Shown here piece by piece: positions 9,139 through 17,348 of a DNA stretch of 64,000 bases (positions are counted from its first letter, which is position 1; every line of letters starts with the position of its first letter). The stretch covers positions 124,001-188,000 of the forward strand of contig NZ_JABAIJ010000009.1 in NCBI RefSeq assembly GCF_012641435.1. The letters are read 5' to 3'. A program made the position numbers and the translations under genes. Source of the DNA: Rhizobium sp. P38BS-XIX. GTDB lineage: Bacteria > Pseudomonadota > Alphaproteobacteria > Rhizobiales > Rhizobiaceae. The notes beneath the pieces were generated by a model that did no database searches, was not told the origin of the DNA, and saw nothing but the letters and a program-made list of their open reading frames with translations.

Positions 9139-10188
9139 ATGCGTTACAATCAACTCGGCAATACCGGGCTGTTCGTCTCCGAACTTTGCCTGGGTACGAT
9201 GACTTTCGGCGAAGCCAGTTCCACTGGCATTTGGGGCTCCATCGCCGACGTCGACCAGGCACTGGCTGATAAGATCGTTGGAAATTCATTCGCTGCCGGC
9301 ATCAACTTCATCGACACTGCGGACGTCTATTCCTCCGGCAATTCCGAAAAGCTCCTCGGTCAGGCGCTGAAGAACCTCAGCATTCCCCGCAAGGATGTCG
9401 TCATCGCCACCAAGGTCTACGGCGTGATGGGCGACAAGCCGAATGATCGCGGCGCATCGCGCGGCCATATCATGGACTCGGTGCAGGCCAGCCTCGACCG
9501 CCTCCAGACCGATCATATCGATCTCTATCAGATCCACGGCACTGACCCCATCACTCCGATCGACGAGACTTTGCGGGCGATGGACGATCTCGTATCGCGC
9601 GGCCTCGTGCGCTACGTCGGCGTTTCGAACTGGCAGGCCTGGCGTATCGCCAAGGCACTCGGCATCTCCGATCGCCGCGGCTTTGCCCGGTTTGAAACCG
9701 TACAGGCCTATTACTCGATTGCCGGTCGTGATCTCGAGCGCGAAATCGTGCCCGTCATGGCTGAGGAAAAACTCGGCTTGATGGTCTGGTCGCCGCTCGC
9801 TGGCGGCTTGCTTTCGGGCAAATACGGGCCGGGCGCTCCCGGCAACGGCGAAGGTCGCCGCGCGACCTTCGATTTCCCGCCTGTCGACAAGGATCGTGCA
9901 TGGGCTTGCGTTGCCGCCATGCGCGAAGTGGCGGAGAAGCATGGTTCCAGCGTTGCCACGGTGGCGCTTGCCTGGATTCTGGCAAAGCCTTTCGTCACCA
10001 GCATCATCATCGGCGCCAAGCGTCTCGATCAGCTCGATCAGAACCTGGCTGCCGTCAAGCTGAAGCTGGATGCAGACGATATGGCCAAGCTCGATGAAGT
10101 CAGCGCCCTTGCGCCCGAATATCCAGGTTGGATGCTTGGCCGCCAGAGCGCCAACCGCGTGCCGCAGCCGTTCGAGCCGAAGGCCTGA
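9139..10188 (+). CDS. Aldo/keto reductase
   Basis: NADPH-dependent oxidoreductase of the aldo/keto reductase superfamily, 349 residues in a TIM barrel. Signature pieces are the N-terminal GTMTFG, FIDTADVYSSGNSEKLLG (catalytic Asp and Tyr), VIATKVYG (Lys) and LYQIHGTDP (His). Near the C-terminus the cofactor loop SIIIGAKRLDQLDQN is present. All four tetrad residues are there. The substrate is unknown; this branch is often annotated as YajO/Tas-like. It stands alone between a divergent HAD gene and a convergent dehydrogenase. Confidence 0.92.
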   Translation: MRYNQLGNTGLFVSELCLGTMTFGEASSTGIWGSIADVDQALADKIVGNSFAAGINFIDTADVYSSGNSEKLLGQALKNLSIPRKDVVIATKVYGVMGDKPNDRGASRGHIMDSVQASLDRLQTDHIDLYQIHGTDPITPIDETLRAMDDLVSRGLVRYVGVSNWQAWRIAKALGISDRRGFARFETVQAYYSIAGRDLEREIVPVMAEEKLGLMVWSPLAGGLLSGKYGPGAPGNGEGRRATFDFPPVDKDRAWACVAAMREVAEKHGSSVATVALAWILAKPFVTSIIIGAKRLDQLDQNLAAVKLKLDADDMAKLDEVSALAPEYPGWMLGRQSANRVPQPFEPKA

Positions 10189-10199
10189 TATAATGAAAG

Positions 10200-10226
10200 G
10201 CCGGGCCGCTTTCGCAGCGGCCCGGC
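10200..10226. terminator. Hairpin between convergent genes
   Basis: An 11-base perfect inverted repeat (10200-10210 with 10216-10226, five-base loop) sits between the stops of the aldo/keto reductase and the convergent alcohol dehydrogenase. The flanks are only moderately T-rich (CTTTC on the minus strand), so it is probably a bidirectional terminator. Confidence 0.7.
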
Positions 10227-10232
10227 TTGACG

Positions 10233-11258
10233 TCAAAGCTCGATGACGATCTTGCCGAAGGGGCCGCGATCAAGATGATCGAAAGCTGCCGGCACGTCGT
10301 CGAGCGCATAACGATGATCGATCACCGGCTTCAACCCGATGGTGTCGACTGCCCGCACGAAGTCTTCCAGCGAACGACGATGACCGACGCCGATGCCCTG
10401 CACGGTGGGGGACTTCAGAAGCAGCGGCGCCGCCGGGCCGGTAATGTCGAATCCCTCGAGGACGCCGATGACGGAAATCCGGCCATGCGGCGCGACGGCC
10501 TTCAGCGATTGACCGAAATTCGGTCCGCCCGCGATCTCGATGATATGGTCGATGCCCTGATCGTTGGTGAGGCGATAGACTTCTTCCACCCAATCGCTTT
10601 TGTTGCGGTCGATGCCGTGATGGGCACCCAGAGCCTTGGCCCGTTCGAGTTTTTCCGGTCCTGACGAGGTTACGAAAACCTCCGCACCTTGGGCGGTAGC
10701 GATCTGCAGGCCAAACAGCGCCACGCCGCCCGTTCCCTGAACCAGCACGCGGTCGCCGGGCTTGATCTTGCCGCGCTCGACCAGGGCGAACCACGCCGTC
10801 AGACCGGCGCAGGGCAGTGTGCTCGCCTCCGCATCATCAAGGCTTGTCGGCGCTGTTGCCAGCCAGTCCGCCGGTACGGAGATGTATTCCGAAAGGACAC
10901 CCGGATAGAAGCCGCCAAACGTCTTGTAGGGAGGATTGCGGGCATCGCCGAGCGGCTTGCCGTCGATCCAGCCGGGATGGAAGGTCGATATGACGCGATC
11001 GCCGGCGGCAAATCGGGTCACGTCCGCGCCCACCGCCTCGACAACCCCAGCCATGTCGGAAGCCGGCACGAACGGGAATTGGATCGGCAGGCCCATGCCG
11101 GTTTCGCGTACCATCTTATCGCGATAGTTCAGTGAAACGGCTTTCACCCGGACAAGGACTTCGCCTCGCGCGGGCTGGGGCACCACCGTTTCCGTGAGGT
11201 TCAAGGGGGCGCCGACGGCGATCTTATCGAGGGTCCAGCGTTTCATGGTCTTCGTCAT
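10233..11258 (-). CDS. MDR-family zinc-type alcohol dehydrogenase / quinone oxidoreductase
   Basis: NAD(P)-dependent medium-chain dehydrogenase of 341 residues. The N-terminal GroES-like fold (VKAVSLNYRDKM, FVPASDMAGVVEAVG) is followed by a Rossmann fold with VLVQGTGGVALFGLQIA. The usual catalytic-zinc cysteine of classical ADH is absent in the N-terminal part (NYRDKM replaces a Cys-containing motif), so a quinone-oxidoreductase-like, zinc-free enzyme is possible. The start at 11258 is set by AGGAG six bases upstream; an ATG three bases earlier is closer to the site. It is divergent from a LysR regulator that may control it. Confidence 0.88.
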   Translation of the reverse strand: MTKTMKRWTLDKIAVGAPLNLTETVVPQPARGEVLVRVKAVSLNYRDKMVRETGMGLPIQFPFVPASDMAGVVEAVGADVTRFAAGDRVISTFHPGWIDGKPLGDARNPPYKTFGGFYPGVLSEYISVPADWLATAPTSLDDAEASTLPCAGLTAWFALVERGKIKPGDRVLVQGTGGVALFGLQIATAQGAEVFVTSSGPEKLERAKALGAHHGIDRNKSDWVEEVYRLTNDQGIDHIIEIAGGPNFGQSLKAVAPHGRISVIGVLEGFDITGPAAPLLLKSPTVQGIGVGHRRSLEDFVRAVDTIGLKPVIDHRYALDDVPAAFDHLDRGPFGKIVIEL

Positions 11259-11314
11259 CATGATCTCCTGAGAGGAATTGGAAGCAATGAACGCAGCATA
11301 TCGTTGCTTTTTGT

Positions 11315-11327
11315 TCGCCAGTGGCGA
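11315..11327. promoter_or_regulatory. Candidate LysR operator between divergent genes
   Basis: A perfect 6-1-6 palindrome (TCGCCAGTGGCGA) lies in the 110-base gap between the divergent dehydrogenase and LysR genes and is flanked by a wider ATATCG...CGATAT inverted pair (the right half overlaps the palindrome). Position and symmetry suit an operator for the adjacent regulator; there is no direct evidence of binding. Confidence 0.4.
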
Positions 11328-11368
11328 TATTATTTCCGCTAACTGGTTCCCATTAGGAAGCAATCGCC

Positions 11369-12271
11369 ATGAATGACATGCTCAGCGGTATTCCGGAATT
11401 CGTGGAGGCTGTGGAGGCTGGCGGCTTTTCGGCAGCGGCTGCGCACATGAACCTGTCTCGCTCGGCGATCGGCAAGACGATCGCCAAATTGGAACGTCGC
11501 CTGAATGTGCGCCTGTTTCACCGCACCACCCGTATGCAAAGCTTGACGGACGAGGGACACGCCTTTTACGAGCGCTGTCGGCGCGCGCTCGACGAGATAC
11601 AATCCGGCGAGGCCATGCTGGAATCGGGCAAGCGCGAGGTCACGGGACGCCTGCGCATCTCCATGCCTGTGCTCTTCGGCCGCCGCTGTCTGACGCAGCT
11701 TCTGCTGGAGCTGGCTCGCATGCATCCGAAGCTGGAGCTTGATCTCTCCTTCAGCGATCGCGTCATCGATCTTTTCGACGAGAGCTTCGATCTCGCTATT
11801 CGCAACGGCGTGCTGCGCGATGAGGCGGGTCTTGCCGCACGCAAGATTGCCTTCCATCGCATGACGCTCTGCGCATCGCCGGCTTATCTGGCGGAAAGGG
11901 GAGCGCCACAAACAATCGCTGACCTCGATAACCATGACCTGATCGTCTATGCGCGCTCGGGAGAGACGAAGAAATGGACCTTCCTGCAGCATGACGGCAC
12001 GGCCGTCGATTATTTTCCGCAGACGCGGCTGCGTCTCGATGATCTAGAGGTCATGGCGGATGTAGCGGCGTCGGGAATGGGCCTCGCGTGGCTGCCGTGC
12101 TGGCTTGTCCGGGATTATGTGGCAGCCGGCACGCTGACGCAGCCCATGAAAAATGTCTCCAGCCGGGCGGTGAACGTCTATGCCGTCTGGCCCCAGGTGC
12201 CTCAGGTCTCCCTGAAAATGCGCGCGGTGATTGATCTTCTGGCTGCACGCCTGCCTGACGTCATGGATTAG
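11369..12271 (+). CDS. LysR family transcriptional regulator
   Basis: DNA-binding regulator of 300 residues. The N-terminal winged helix-turn-helix (FVEAVEAGGFSAAAAHMNLS, then AIGKTIAKLERRL and LFHRTTRMQSLT) is followed by the periplasmic-binding-like effector domain (GRLRISMPVLFGRR from about residue 90). This is the CrgA-like branch typical of regulators next to dehydrogenases. It is transcribed away from the MDR dehydrogenase at 10233-11258, which is the likely target. The ligand is unknown. Confidence 0.92.
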   Translation: MNDMLSGIPEFVEAVEAGGFSAAAAHMNLSRSAIGKTIAKLERRLNVRLFHRTTRMQSLTDEGHAFYERCRRALDEIQSGEAMLESGKREVTGRLRISMPVLFGRRCLTQLLLELARMHPKLELDLSFSDRVIDLFDESFDLAIRNGVLRDEAGLAARKIAFHRMTLCASPAYLAERGAPQTIADLDNHDLIVYARSGETKKWTFLQHDGTAVDYFPQTRLRLDDLEVMADVAASGMGLAWLPCWLVRDYVAAGTLTQPMKNVSSRAVNVYAVWPQVPQVSLKMRAVIDLLAARLPDVMD

Positions 12272-12280
12272 GGATCGCCA

Positions 12281-12577
12281 TCAAACGAGGGCACCGTCGA
12301 CAAAGACGCGGTTCCATCGAAAAATCTGCACGGATTTGCGCAGGCCTGCCGCCCAGAATGGATCTTCCTTTACCAAGCGATCGACGTCTTCTGCATTGTC
12401 CGCCTCGACCAGCCAGAGACCGCCGGCGAAAGCGTCGGCCTCTTTGCTCAGCGGCCCTGCGGTCCGGATTGAAGCGGCGTTCGCTTCCAGAAAGCCGAAG
12501 TGGCGTTGCAGGTAGGCCTTGCGGAGCGCGACGGCATTTTCCCGGTCATCCTCGAATAGAACTGCAAATAGGGTCAT
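12281..12577 (-). CDS. YCII-related domain protein
   Basis: Small cytoplasmic protein of 98 residues with the YCII/DUF1330-like ferredoxin-fold pattern: FAVLFEDD at the start, RKAYLQRHFGFLE, AGGLWLVEADNAEDVDRLVKEDPFW and a closing beta strand. YCII proteins often act as small enzymes or dimeric domains; the specific role is unknown. Three consecutive ATG codons (12583, 12580, 12577) follow AGGAG directly. The last is preferred because it gives a six-base spacing. It converges on the preceding LysR gene and diverges from the next. Confidence 0.82.
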   Translation of the reverse strand: MTLFAVLFEDDRENAVALRKAYLQRHFGFLEANAASIRTAGPLSKEADAFAGGLWLVEADNAEDVDRLVKEDPFWAAGLRKSVQIFRWNRVFVDGALV

Positions 12578-12619
12578 CATCATCTCCTTGCTGGATCTCG
12601 CCAGTCTAAGGCTGCAATA

Positions 12620-13546
12620 ATGCTGAGACACGCGGTAACTTTGCCGACAGGAGCTGCAAAATTGCACGATATCGATTGGGGCGATCTGCGCCATGTTCTG
12701 GCACTTGCCCGAGGGGGATCCTTTGCCGCTGCAGGTCGCTTGCTCGGCACGGATGCAACGACAGTCGGTCGCCGTCTGCGCGTACTAGAGGAGCGCCTCG
12801 GCACAACATTGTTCTCACGTGCCGCAGGTGGCGCCCTGTTGCCGACGCCGGCAGGCGAGATCGCGCTGACGAAGGCCGAAGCGATAGAGGCCGAGGTCAT
12901 GGCGCTCTCAGGCGCACTGGATGCGGTCGATCCCATGGCGCTCGGCAAAGTGCGCCTCACGGCGGCGCCATCCTTCATCAGCCGGCTGCTGATCCCCTCG
13001 CTGCCCATCCTGCTCGCGCGGCATTCCGGCTTACAATTGGAGCTCATCGGCGATCCCCGGAATTTCAACCTAACCCGGCGGGAGGCTGATATGGCGCTGC
13101 GCCTCGCAAGGCCGGCAGATATGGCGAATGCAAGAGTTGTCGCCAGGCGGATTGCGACGCTGGAGTATGCCGTCTACGTGGCTGCGGGGCAGGAGGGTCA
13201 CACGGAGGATCTGCCCTGGATTGTCTACGAAGACGCGATGATGCATCTGCCGCACGCCCGCTGGATCGCGACGCAGGCGGAAAAATCAGGGCGCACCAGC
13301 CAGATCGCAGTCAATGATGCGGAGGCTCTGCTGCAGGCGGCGGCCGCCGGTCTGGGGCGCGCGCTTCTGCCGAAAATTCTGGCCGAGAGTGCGGGAGGCC
13401 TTCGCCGCCTGGACCAACAAGACAAAAATCCGCCGGTACGCGAAATGTGGCTGTTGATGCATGCCGAGCTTCGCCAGCTTACGCGCATCCGCACTGTATC
13501 CGATTGGCTCGATGGCGTCTTCCGTCGTCCCCACTGGGAGCGATGA
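12620..13546 (+). CDS. LysR family transcriptional regulator
   Basis: A 308-residue LysR regulator. The helix-turn-helix is at residues 20-75 (DLRHVLALARGGSFAAAGRL, TTVGRRLRVLEERLG) and the effector domain follows with KVRLTAAPSF near residue 115. An in-frame start nearer the helix-turn-helix (around DIDWGD) is possible because the first 17 residues are atypical. It is divergent from the YCII gene, only 43 bases from that start, which makes that gene a plausible target. It is not closely similar to the LysR at 11369. Confidence 0.9.
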   Translation: MLRHAVTLPTGAAKLHDIDWGDLRHVLALARGGSFAAAGRLLGTDATTVGRRLRVLEERLGTTLFSRAAGGALLPTPAGEIALTKAEAIEAEVMALSGALDAVDPMALGKVRLTAAPSFISRLLIPSLPILLARHSGLQLELIGDPRNFNLTRREADMALRLARPADMANARVVARRIATLEYAVYVAAGQEGHTEDLPWIVYEDAMMHLPHARWIATQAEKSGRTSQIAVNDAEALLQAAAAGLGRALLPKILAESAGGLRRLDQQDKNPPVREMWLLMHAELRQLTRIRTVSDWLDGVFRRPHWER

Positions 13547-13572
13547 GAGAGGCGGCACGAATGCCGCCTCTC
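13547..13572. terminator. Hairpin between convergent genes
   Basis: An 11-base perfect inverted repeat (13547-13557 with 13562-13572, four-base loop) begins directly after the LysR stop and precedes the end of the convergent DUF305 gene. It lacks a T-run on either side, so termination strength is uncertain. Confidence 0.5.
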
Positions 13573-13586
13573 ATGTCCGGAGTGAA

Positions 13587-13955
13587 TTACTTGCCGTGCT
13601 TCTTCAGCCAGGCTTTCATTTCCTTGATCTCGGCTTCCTGCGCGGTAACAACGGCCTCTGCCAGTTTGCGCATTTCCGGGTCTTTGCCGTATTTCAGTTC
13701 GATCTTGGCCATGTCGATCGCGCCCTGATGATGCGGGATCATGCCGCGGACGAAATCCGCGTCGGCATCGCCGCTATAGTTGATCATCATGTCCTTGTGC
13801 ATCTTGCTCATGGCGTCGTTGTAAGCCTTGCTGGAGGCGCTCTGGTCACCCATCGGCTTGCGCATATCCATGCCTTTCATGTCGTCGGCAAAGGCAGGAA
13901 GGGCGATGGCAAAGGCGAATGCGCCGGCAAGCAGCAGCGATTTGGATGTAGACAT
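13587..13955 (-). CDS. Secreted DUF305 protein
   Basis: Periplasmic 122-residue protein: a signal peptide with cleavage after PAFA near residue 23, a Met-rich linker (DDMKGMDMRKPMGD), then a DUF305 four-helix domain with the family hallmark MIPHHQGAIDMAK. DUF305 proteins are frequently linked to copper handling through His and Met ligands, both abundant here. It is followed (upstream, same strand) by another Met/His/Cys-rich secreted protein at 14031-14408, so the pair probably forms a small metal-related operon. The metal is inferred, not shown. Confidence 0.88.
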   Translation of the reverse strand: MSTSKSLLLAGAFAFAIALPAFADDMKGMDMRKPMGDQSASSKAYNDAMSKMHKDMMINYSGDADADFVRGMIPHHQGAIDMAKIELKYGKDPEMRKLAEAVVTAQEAEIKEMKAWLKKHGK

Positions 13956-14030
13956 AGGTATTCTCTCCGTTTCTGGACGGTATCTGGATTTGAGCGGCAG
14001 CCGCTCGTCGATTGCATGCAGATATGATCG

Positions 14031-14408
14031 TCAGACGAAACGGGGAGGAGGCGCCGTCGGCTGTGGGCGCAAGTCGGCAAGTCGCTGGCCGGAGGACGGG
14101 GCCGGATAGGAAAACAGGTTCTTGCCGCTTTCGATAGCAAGGGTTGGCGGCAAGGCAAGACAGGCAGCGCAAGACGCCACATGCGCCATGCCGCCGGCAC
14201 ACGGGTTTTCCGGCTGCTTCCGATGATGCTCAGCCATGTCTGCGTGGTCGGCCATGCCAGCCATTTTGGCCATGCTGCCGTGCATGATCATGCTCGATTC
14301 GGCAGGCATTGCGGTGACGGAATCGCAGATAGGACAGTTCGCCAGCGCAGGCATGGCACCGTAGAACATCCAGGCAATCATCATCATCAGGATCGCAAGC
14401 CAGCGCAT
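14031..14408 (-). CDS. Cys/Met/His-rich exported hypothetical protein
   Basis: A 125-residue protein with an N-terminal hydrophobic segment (LAILMMMIAWMFYGAMPALA) that reads as a signal peptide or anchor. Directly after it comes a CPIC motif, then a run rich in Met and His (residues 38-70) and a second motif, CAAC, near residue 82. The C-terminus is Pro-rich. I do not recognise a family; the layout suits a periplasmic metal binder or a DUF2946-like protein. It lies 75 bases upstream of the DUF305 gene on the same strand. Function unproven. Confidence 0.7.
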   Translation of the reverse strand: MRWLAILMMMIAWMFYGAMPALANCPICDSVTAMPAESSMIMHGSMAKMAGMADHADMAEHHRKQPENPCAGGMAHVASCAACLALPPTLAIESGKNLFSYPAPSSGQRLADLRPQPTAPPPRFV

Positions 14409-14715
14409 GAACCAGAACCTAGATGCGCGAGCCGCGAAGGCAAGCGCAAATCATCATCATCCGCAATCTGAGAGCCGATCAAGGCAGCAGTTTGACATTT
14501 TCCATGATTTCGTCAGGCGGAAGGTCTCTGGATATCCATTGCTGGCGCGGCCGTTTCATTCGCGCATTTCAAAACGATTCCATGAGGCATGGTGAATGCG
14601 TCGCTTTCTCCCGCTTTTGTTGGTTTTGTCGCCAGCTAACCTATAACAATCCTTGCCGCATTCCGCCCAATCCGCTAGTTAACCGCCACTGTTCCCGTAC
14701 CGGATTACCCTAGAG
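14409..14715. other. Gene-free interval upstream of hisS
   Basis: About 300 bases between divergent genes. It should carry the promoter of the hisS operon on the right side. No tRNA, leader peptide with a His run, or attenuator hairpin is visible, so his regulation here does not look like the enteric attenuation type. Confidence 0.5.
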
Positions 14716-16230
14716 ATGAGCGACAAACAAAAGAAACCGCAGAAGCTCAAGGCCCGCCTGCCGCGTGGCTTTGTCGATCGTTCGGCCAGCGACATTCGCG
14801 CCGTCAACGAGATGACCTCCAAGATCCGTAGGGTATACGAGCATTATGGTTTCGATCCTGTCGAAACGCCGCTGTTCGAATATACCGATGCGCTTGGCAA
14901 GTTCCTGCCCGACAGCGACCGGCCGAACGAAGGCGTCTTCTCGCTTCAGGATGAGGACGAGCAGTGGATGTCGCTGCGCTACGACCTGACGGCGCCGCTT
15001 GCCCGTCATGTCGCCGAGAATTTCAACGAGATCCAGCTTCCCTATCGTACCTATCGTGCCGGCTATGTATTCCGCAACGAGAAGCCTGGCCCGGGCCGCT
15101 TCCGCCAGTTCATGCAGTTCGACGCCGATACAGTCGGCGCACCGGGCGTGCAGGCGGATGCCGAGATGTGCATGATGATGGCCGACACGCTGGAAGCGCT
15201 GGGCATCAAGCGCGGTGACTACGTGGTGCGCGTCAACAACCGCAAGGTTCTCGACGGCGTTCTGGAAGCCATCGGCCTCGGCGGGGATGACAAGGCAGCC
15301 CAGCGTCTCAACGTGCTGCGCGCCATCGATAAGCTCGACAAGTTCGGCCCGGAAGGCGTGGCGCTATTGCTCGGCGCCGGCCGCAAGGATGAATCCGGCG
15401 ACTTCACCAAGGGCGCCGGTCTCAATGCCGATCAGATCGAGAAGGTGCTCTTCTTCGTCGGCATCAAGGATTATGCTGAAAGTGCGGCCCAGCTCGCCGA
15501 GCTTGTGGCCGGCACATCCCGGGGCGGCGAAGGTGTCGAAGAGCTGAATTTCATCGGCAGCCTCGTGACCAGCGCCGGCTATCAATCGGATCGTATCAAG
15601 ATCGATCCCTCCGTCGTGCGCGGCCTCGAATATTACACCGGCCCGGTCTACGAGGCCGAGCTTACCTTCGATGTCATCAACGAGAAGGGCGAAAAGGTCG
15701 TCTTCGGTTCGGTTGGCGGCGGTGGTCGTTATGACGGGCTCGTCTCGCGCTTCATGGGTCAGCCTGTGCCGGCCACCGGCTTTTCCATCGGCGTGTCGCG
15801 CCTGATGACGGCGCTGAAGAACCTTGGCAAGCTCGGCATGGATGAGGTGATCGAGCCCGTACTCGTCACTGTCATGGACGGCGATGTCGAGGCGATGGGC
15901 CGCTACCAGCGCTTCACGCAGCAGCTTCGCGCTGCCGGCATCCGCGCCGAAATGTTCCAGGGCAACTGGAAGAAGTTCGGCAATCAGCTGAAATATGCCG
16001 ATCGCCGTGGTTGCCCGATCGCCATCATCCAGGGCGGCGACGAGCGCGCCCAGGGCGTCGTCCAGATCAAGGACCTGATCGAGGGCAAGCGCCTCTCCGG
16101 CGAGATCGAGGACAATGCCAGCTGGCGCGAGGCCCGCGTGGCACAGGAGACCGTGCCGGAAGCTGAGCTGATAGAGAAGGTCAAGGCGATGCTCGCAGCA
16201 CAGGCGGAAGACCGGAAGAGGGCGGGCTGA
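14716..16230 (+). CDS. hisS: Histidyl-tRNA synthetase
   Basis: Class II aminoacyl-tRNA synthetase charging tRNA-His, 504 residues. Recognisable are the N-terminal LKARLPRGFVD, RYDLTAPLARHVAEN, the motif 2 region YVFRNEKPGPGRFRQF, the histidine-specific GLEYYTGPVYEAE and VGGGGRYDGLV, and a C-terminal anticodon-binding domain (MDGDVEAMGRYQRF onward). The motif 2 loop reads EKPGPGR rather than the usual RPQKGR, a feature of alphaproteobacterial enzymes whose tRNA-His lacks the extra G-1. The stop overlaps the hisZ ATG by one base, so the gene leads the hisS-hisZ-hisG operon. Confidence 0.96.
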   Translation: MSDKQKKPQKLKARLPRGFVDRSASDIRAVNEMTSKIRRVYEHYGFDPVETPLFEYTDALGKFLPDSDRPNEGVFSLQDEDEQWMSLRYDLTAPLARHVAENFNEIQLPYRTYRAGYVFRNEKPGPGRFRQFMQFDADTVGAPGVQADAEMCMMMADTLEALGIKRGDYVVRVNNRKVLDGVLEAIGLGGDDKAAQRLNVLRAIDKLDKFGPEGVALLLGAGRKDESGDFTKGAGLNADQIEKVLFFVGIKDYAESAAQLAELVAGTSRGGEGVEELNFIGSLVTSAGYQSDRIKIDPSVVRGLEYYTGPVYEAELTFDVINEKGEKVVFGSVGGGGRYDGLVSRFMGQPVPATGFSIGVSRLMTALKNLGKLGMDEVIEPVLVTVMDGDVEAMGRYQRFTQQLRAAGIRAEMFQGNWKKFGNQLKYADRRGCPIAIIQGGDERAQGVVQIKDLIEGKRLSGEIEDNASWREARVAQETVPEAELIEKVKAMLAAQAEDRKRAG

Positions 16231-17348
16231 TGCCCCTGATCAACCTTCCGGATTTCGCCGGCGATCTGCTGGACGAGTTTGCCGGTCGCCGGACGGAGAG
16301 GGTGGATACGCCCATCATCCAGCCGGCCGAACCCTTTCTGGATATGGCCGGCGAGGATCTTCGCCGGCGCATCTTCATGACCGAAAGCGAAACCGGCACC
16401 AGCCTCTGCCTGCGTCCGGAGTTCACGATCCCGGTCTGCCTGCGCCATATCGAGACCGCGACCGGCACGCCGAAGCGCTATTCCTATCTGGGCGAGATCT
16501 TCCGCCAGCGCCGCGAAGGCGGCCATGAGTTCTATCAGGCCGGCATAGAGGATCTGGGCGATGGCGACACGGCCAGCGCCGATGCCCGCGCTATCGGCGA
16601 TGCCATCGGCATTCTGAACCGGCTCGTGCCCGGCAAGCCACTCTCCGTGACACTGGGCGATCAGGCCGTATTCGAGGCCGTGGTACAGGCGCTCGGCCTG
16701 CCCACAGGGTGGCAGAAGCGGCTGATCCATGCCTTCGGTAATATGACGCAGCTGGAAGCTCTGCTGGAGCGTCTTGGAAGTCCGCAGCCGGTCACAGGGC
16801 TCGATGCAAATGTGCTCGATTTCCTGAACCGCGGCGACGAACAGGCGCTGATCAATCACATCGATGCCACGATGCAGGCGACAGGCTATTTCACCAATGC
16901 GAGCCGCTCGCCGCAGGACATTGCCCGCCGCCTTCGCGAGAAGCTTGTCCTGTCCGAAACGAGGCTGGACGATGCGGCCTATGGCGTGCTTGAGGAGTTT
17001 CTGTCTCTGAGCGTGCCGCTTGCGGACGCTTCCGCCGCCTTGGCCGGTTTTGCCGATGCGGCGGGGTTGAAGCTCGGCAGGGCCCTGGAAAGCTTCGATG
17101 CGCGCGTCAAGGCACTGGCTGCGGCGGGGGTTGACGCTTCGAAGATTGATTATCGCGCCGCCTTCGGGCGCCCGCTCGATTATTATACAGGCCTCGTCTT
17201 CGAAGTGACGGTCGAGGGATCGAGCGCGGTACTGGCCGGTGGCGGTCGCTTCGATCGGCTGATGACCCTGCTCGGGGCCAAGGACCATATTCCGGCCGTC
17301 GGTTTCGCGCTCTGGCTCGACCGTATCGAAACCGCGAGGGCAGCCTGA
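16230..17348 (+). CDS. hisZ: ATP phosphoribosyltransferase regulatory subunit HisZ
   Basis: HisRS-like regulatory subunit of 372 residues that pairs with short-form HisG for the first step of histidine biosynthesis and lacks aminoacylation function. It keeps class II core pieces (LCLRPEFTIPVCLRH, RYSYLGEIFRQRREGGHEFYQAGIE, DYYTGLVFEV, LAGGGRFDRLM) but no C-terminal anticodon-binding domain, which distinguishes it from HisS. It is coupled by one-base overlaps to both hisS and hisG. Sitting next to its catalytic paralogue, it is a good example of synthetase duplication and repurposing. Confidence 0.94.
   Translation: MPLINLPDFAGDLLDEFAGRRTERVDTPIIQPAEPFLDMAGEDLRRRIFMTESETGTSLCLRPEFTIPVCLRHIETATGTPKRYSYLGEIFRQRREGGHEFYQAGIEDLGDGDTASADARAIGDAIGILNRLVPGKPLSVTLGDQAVFEAVVQALGLPTGWQKRLIHAFGNMTQLEALLERLGSPQPVTGLDANVLDFLNRGDEQALINHIDATMQATGYFTNASRSPQDIARRLREKLVLSETRLDDAAYGVLEEFLSLSVPLADASAALAGFADAAGLKLGRALESFDARVKALAAAGVDASKIDYRAAFGRPLDYYTGLVFEVTVEGSSAVLAGGGRFDRLMTLLGAKDHIPAVGFALWLDRIETARAA

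Noticed and set aside
15984..17288. 434-codon minus-strand frame opposite hisS and hisZ
   Set aside because: Antisense shadow of conserved genes.
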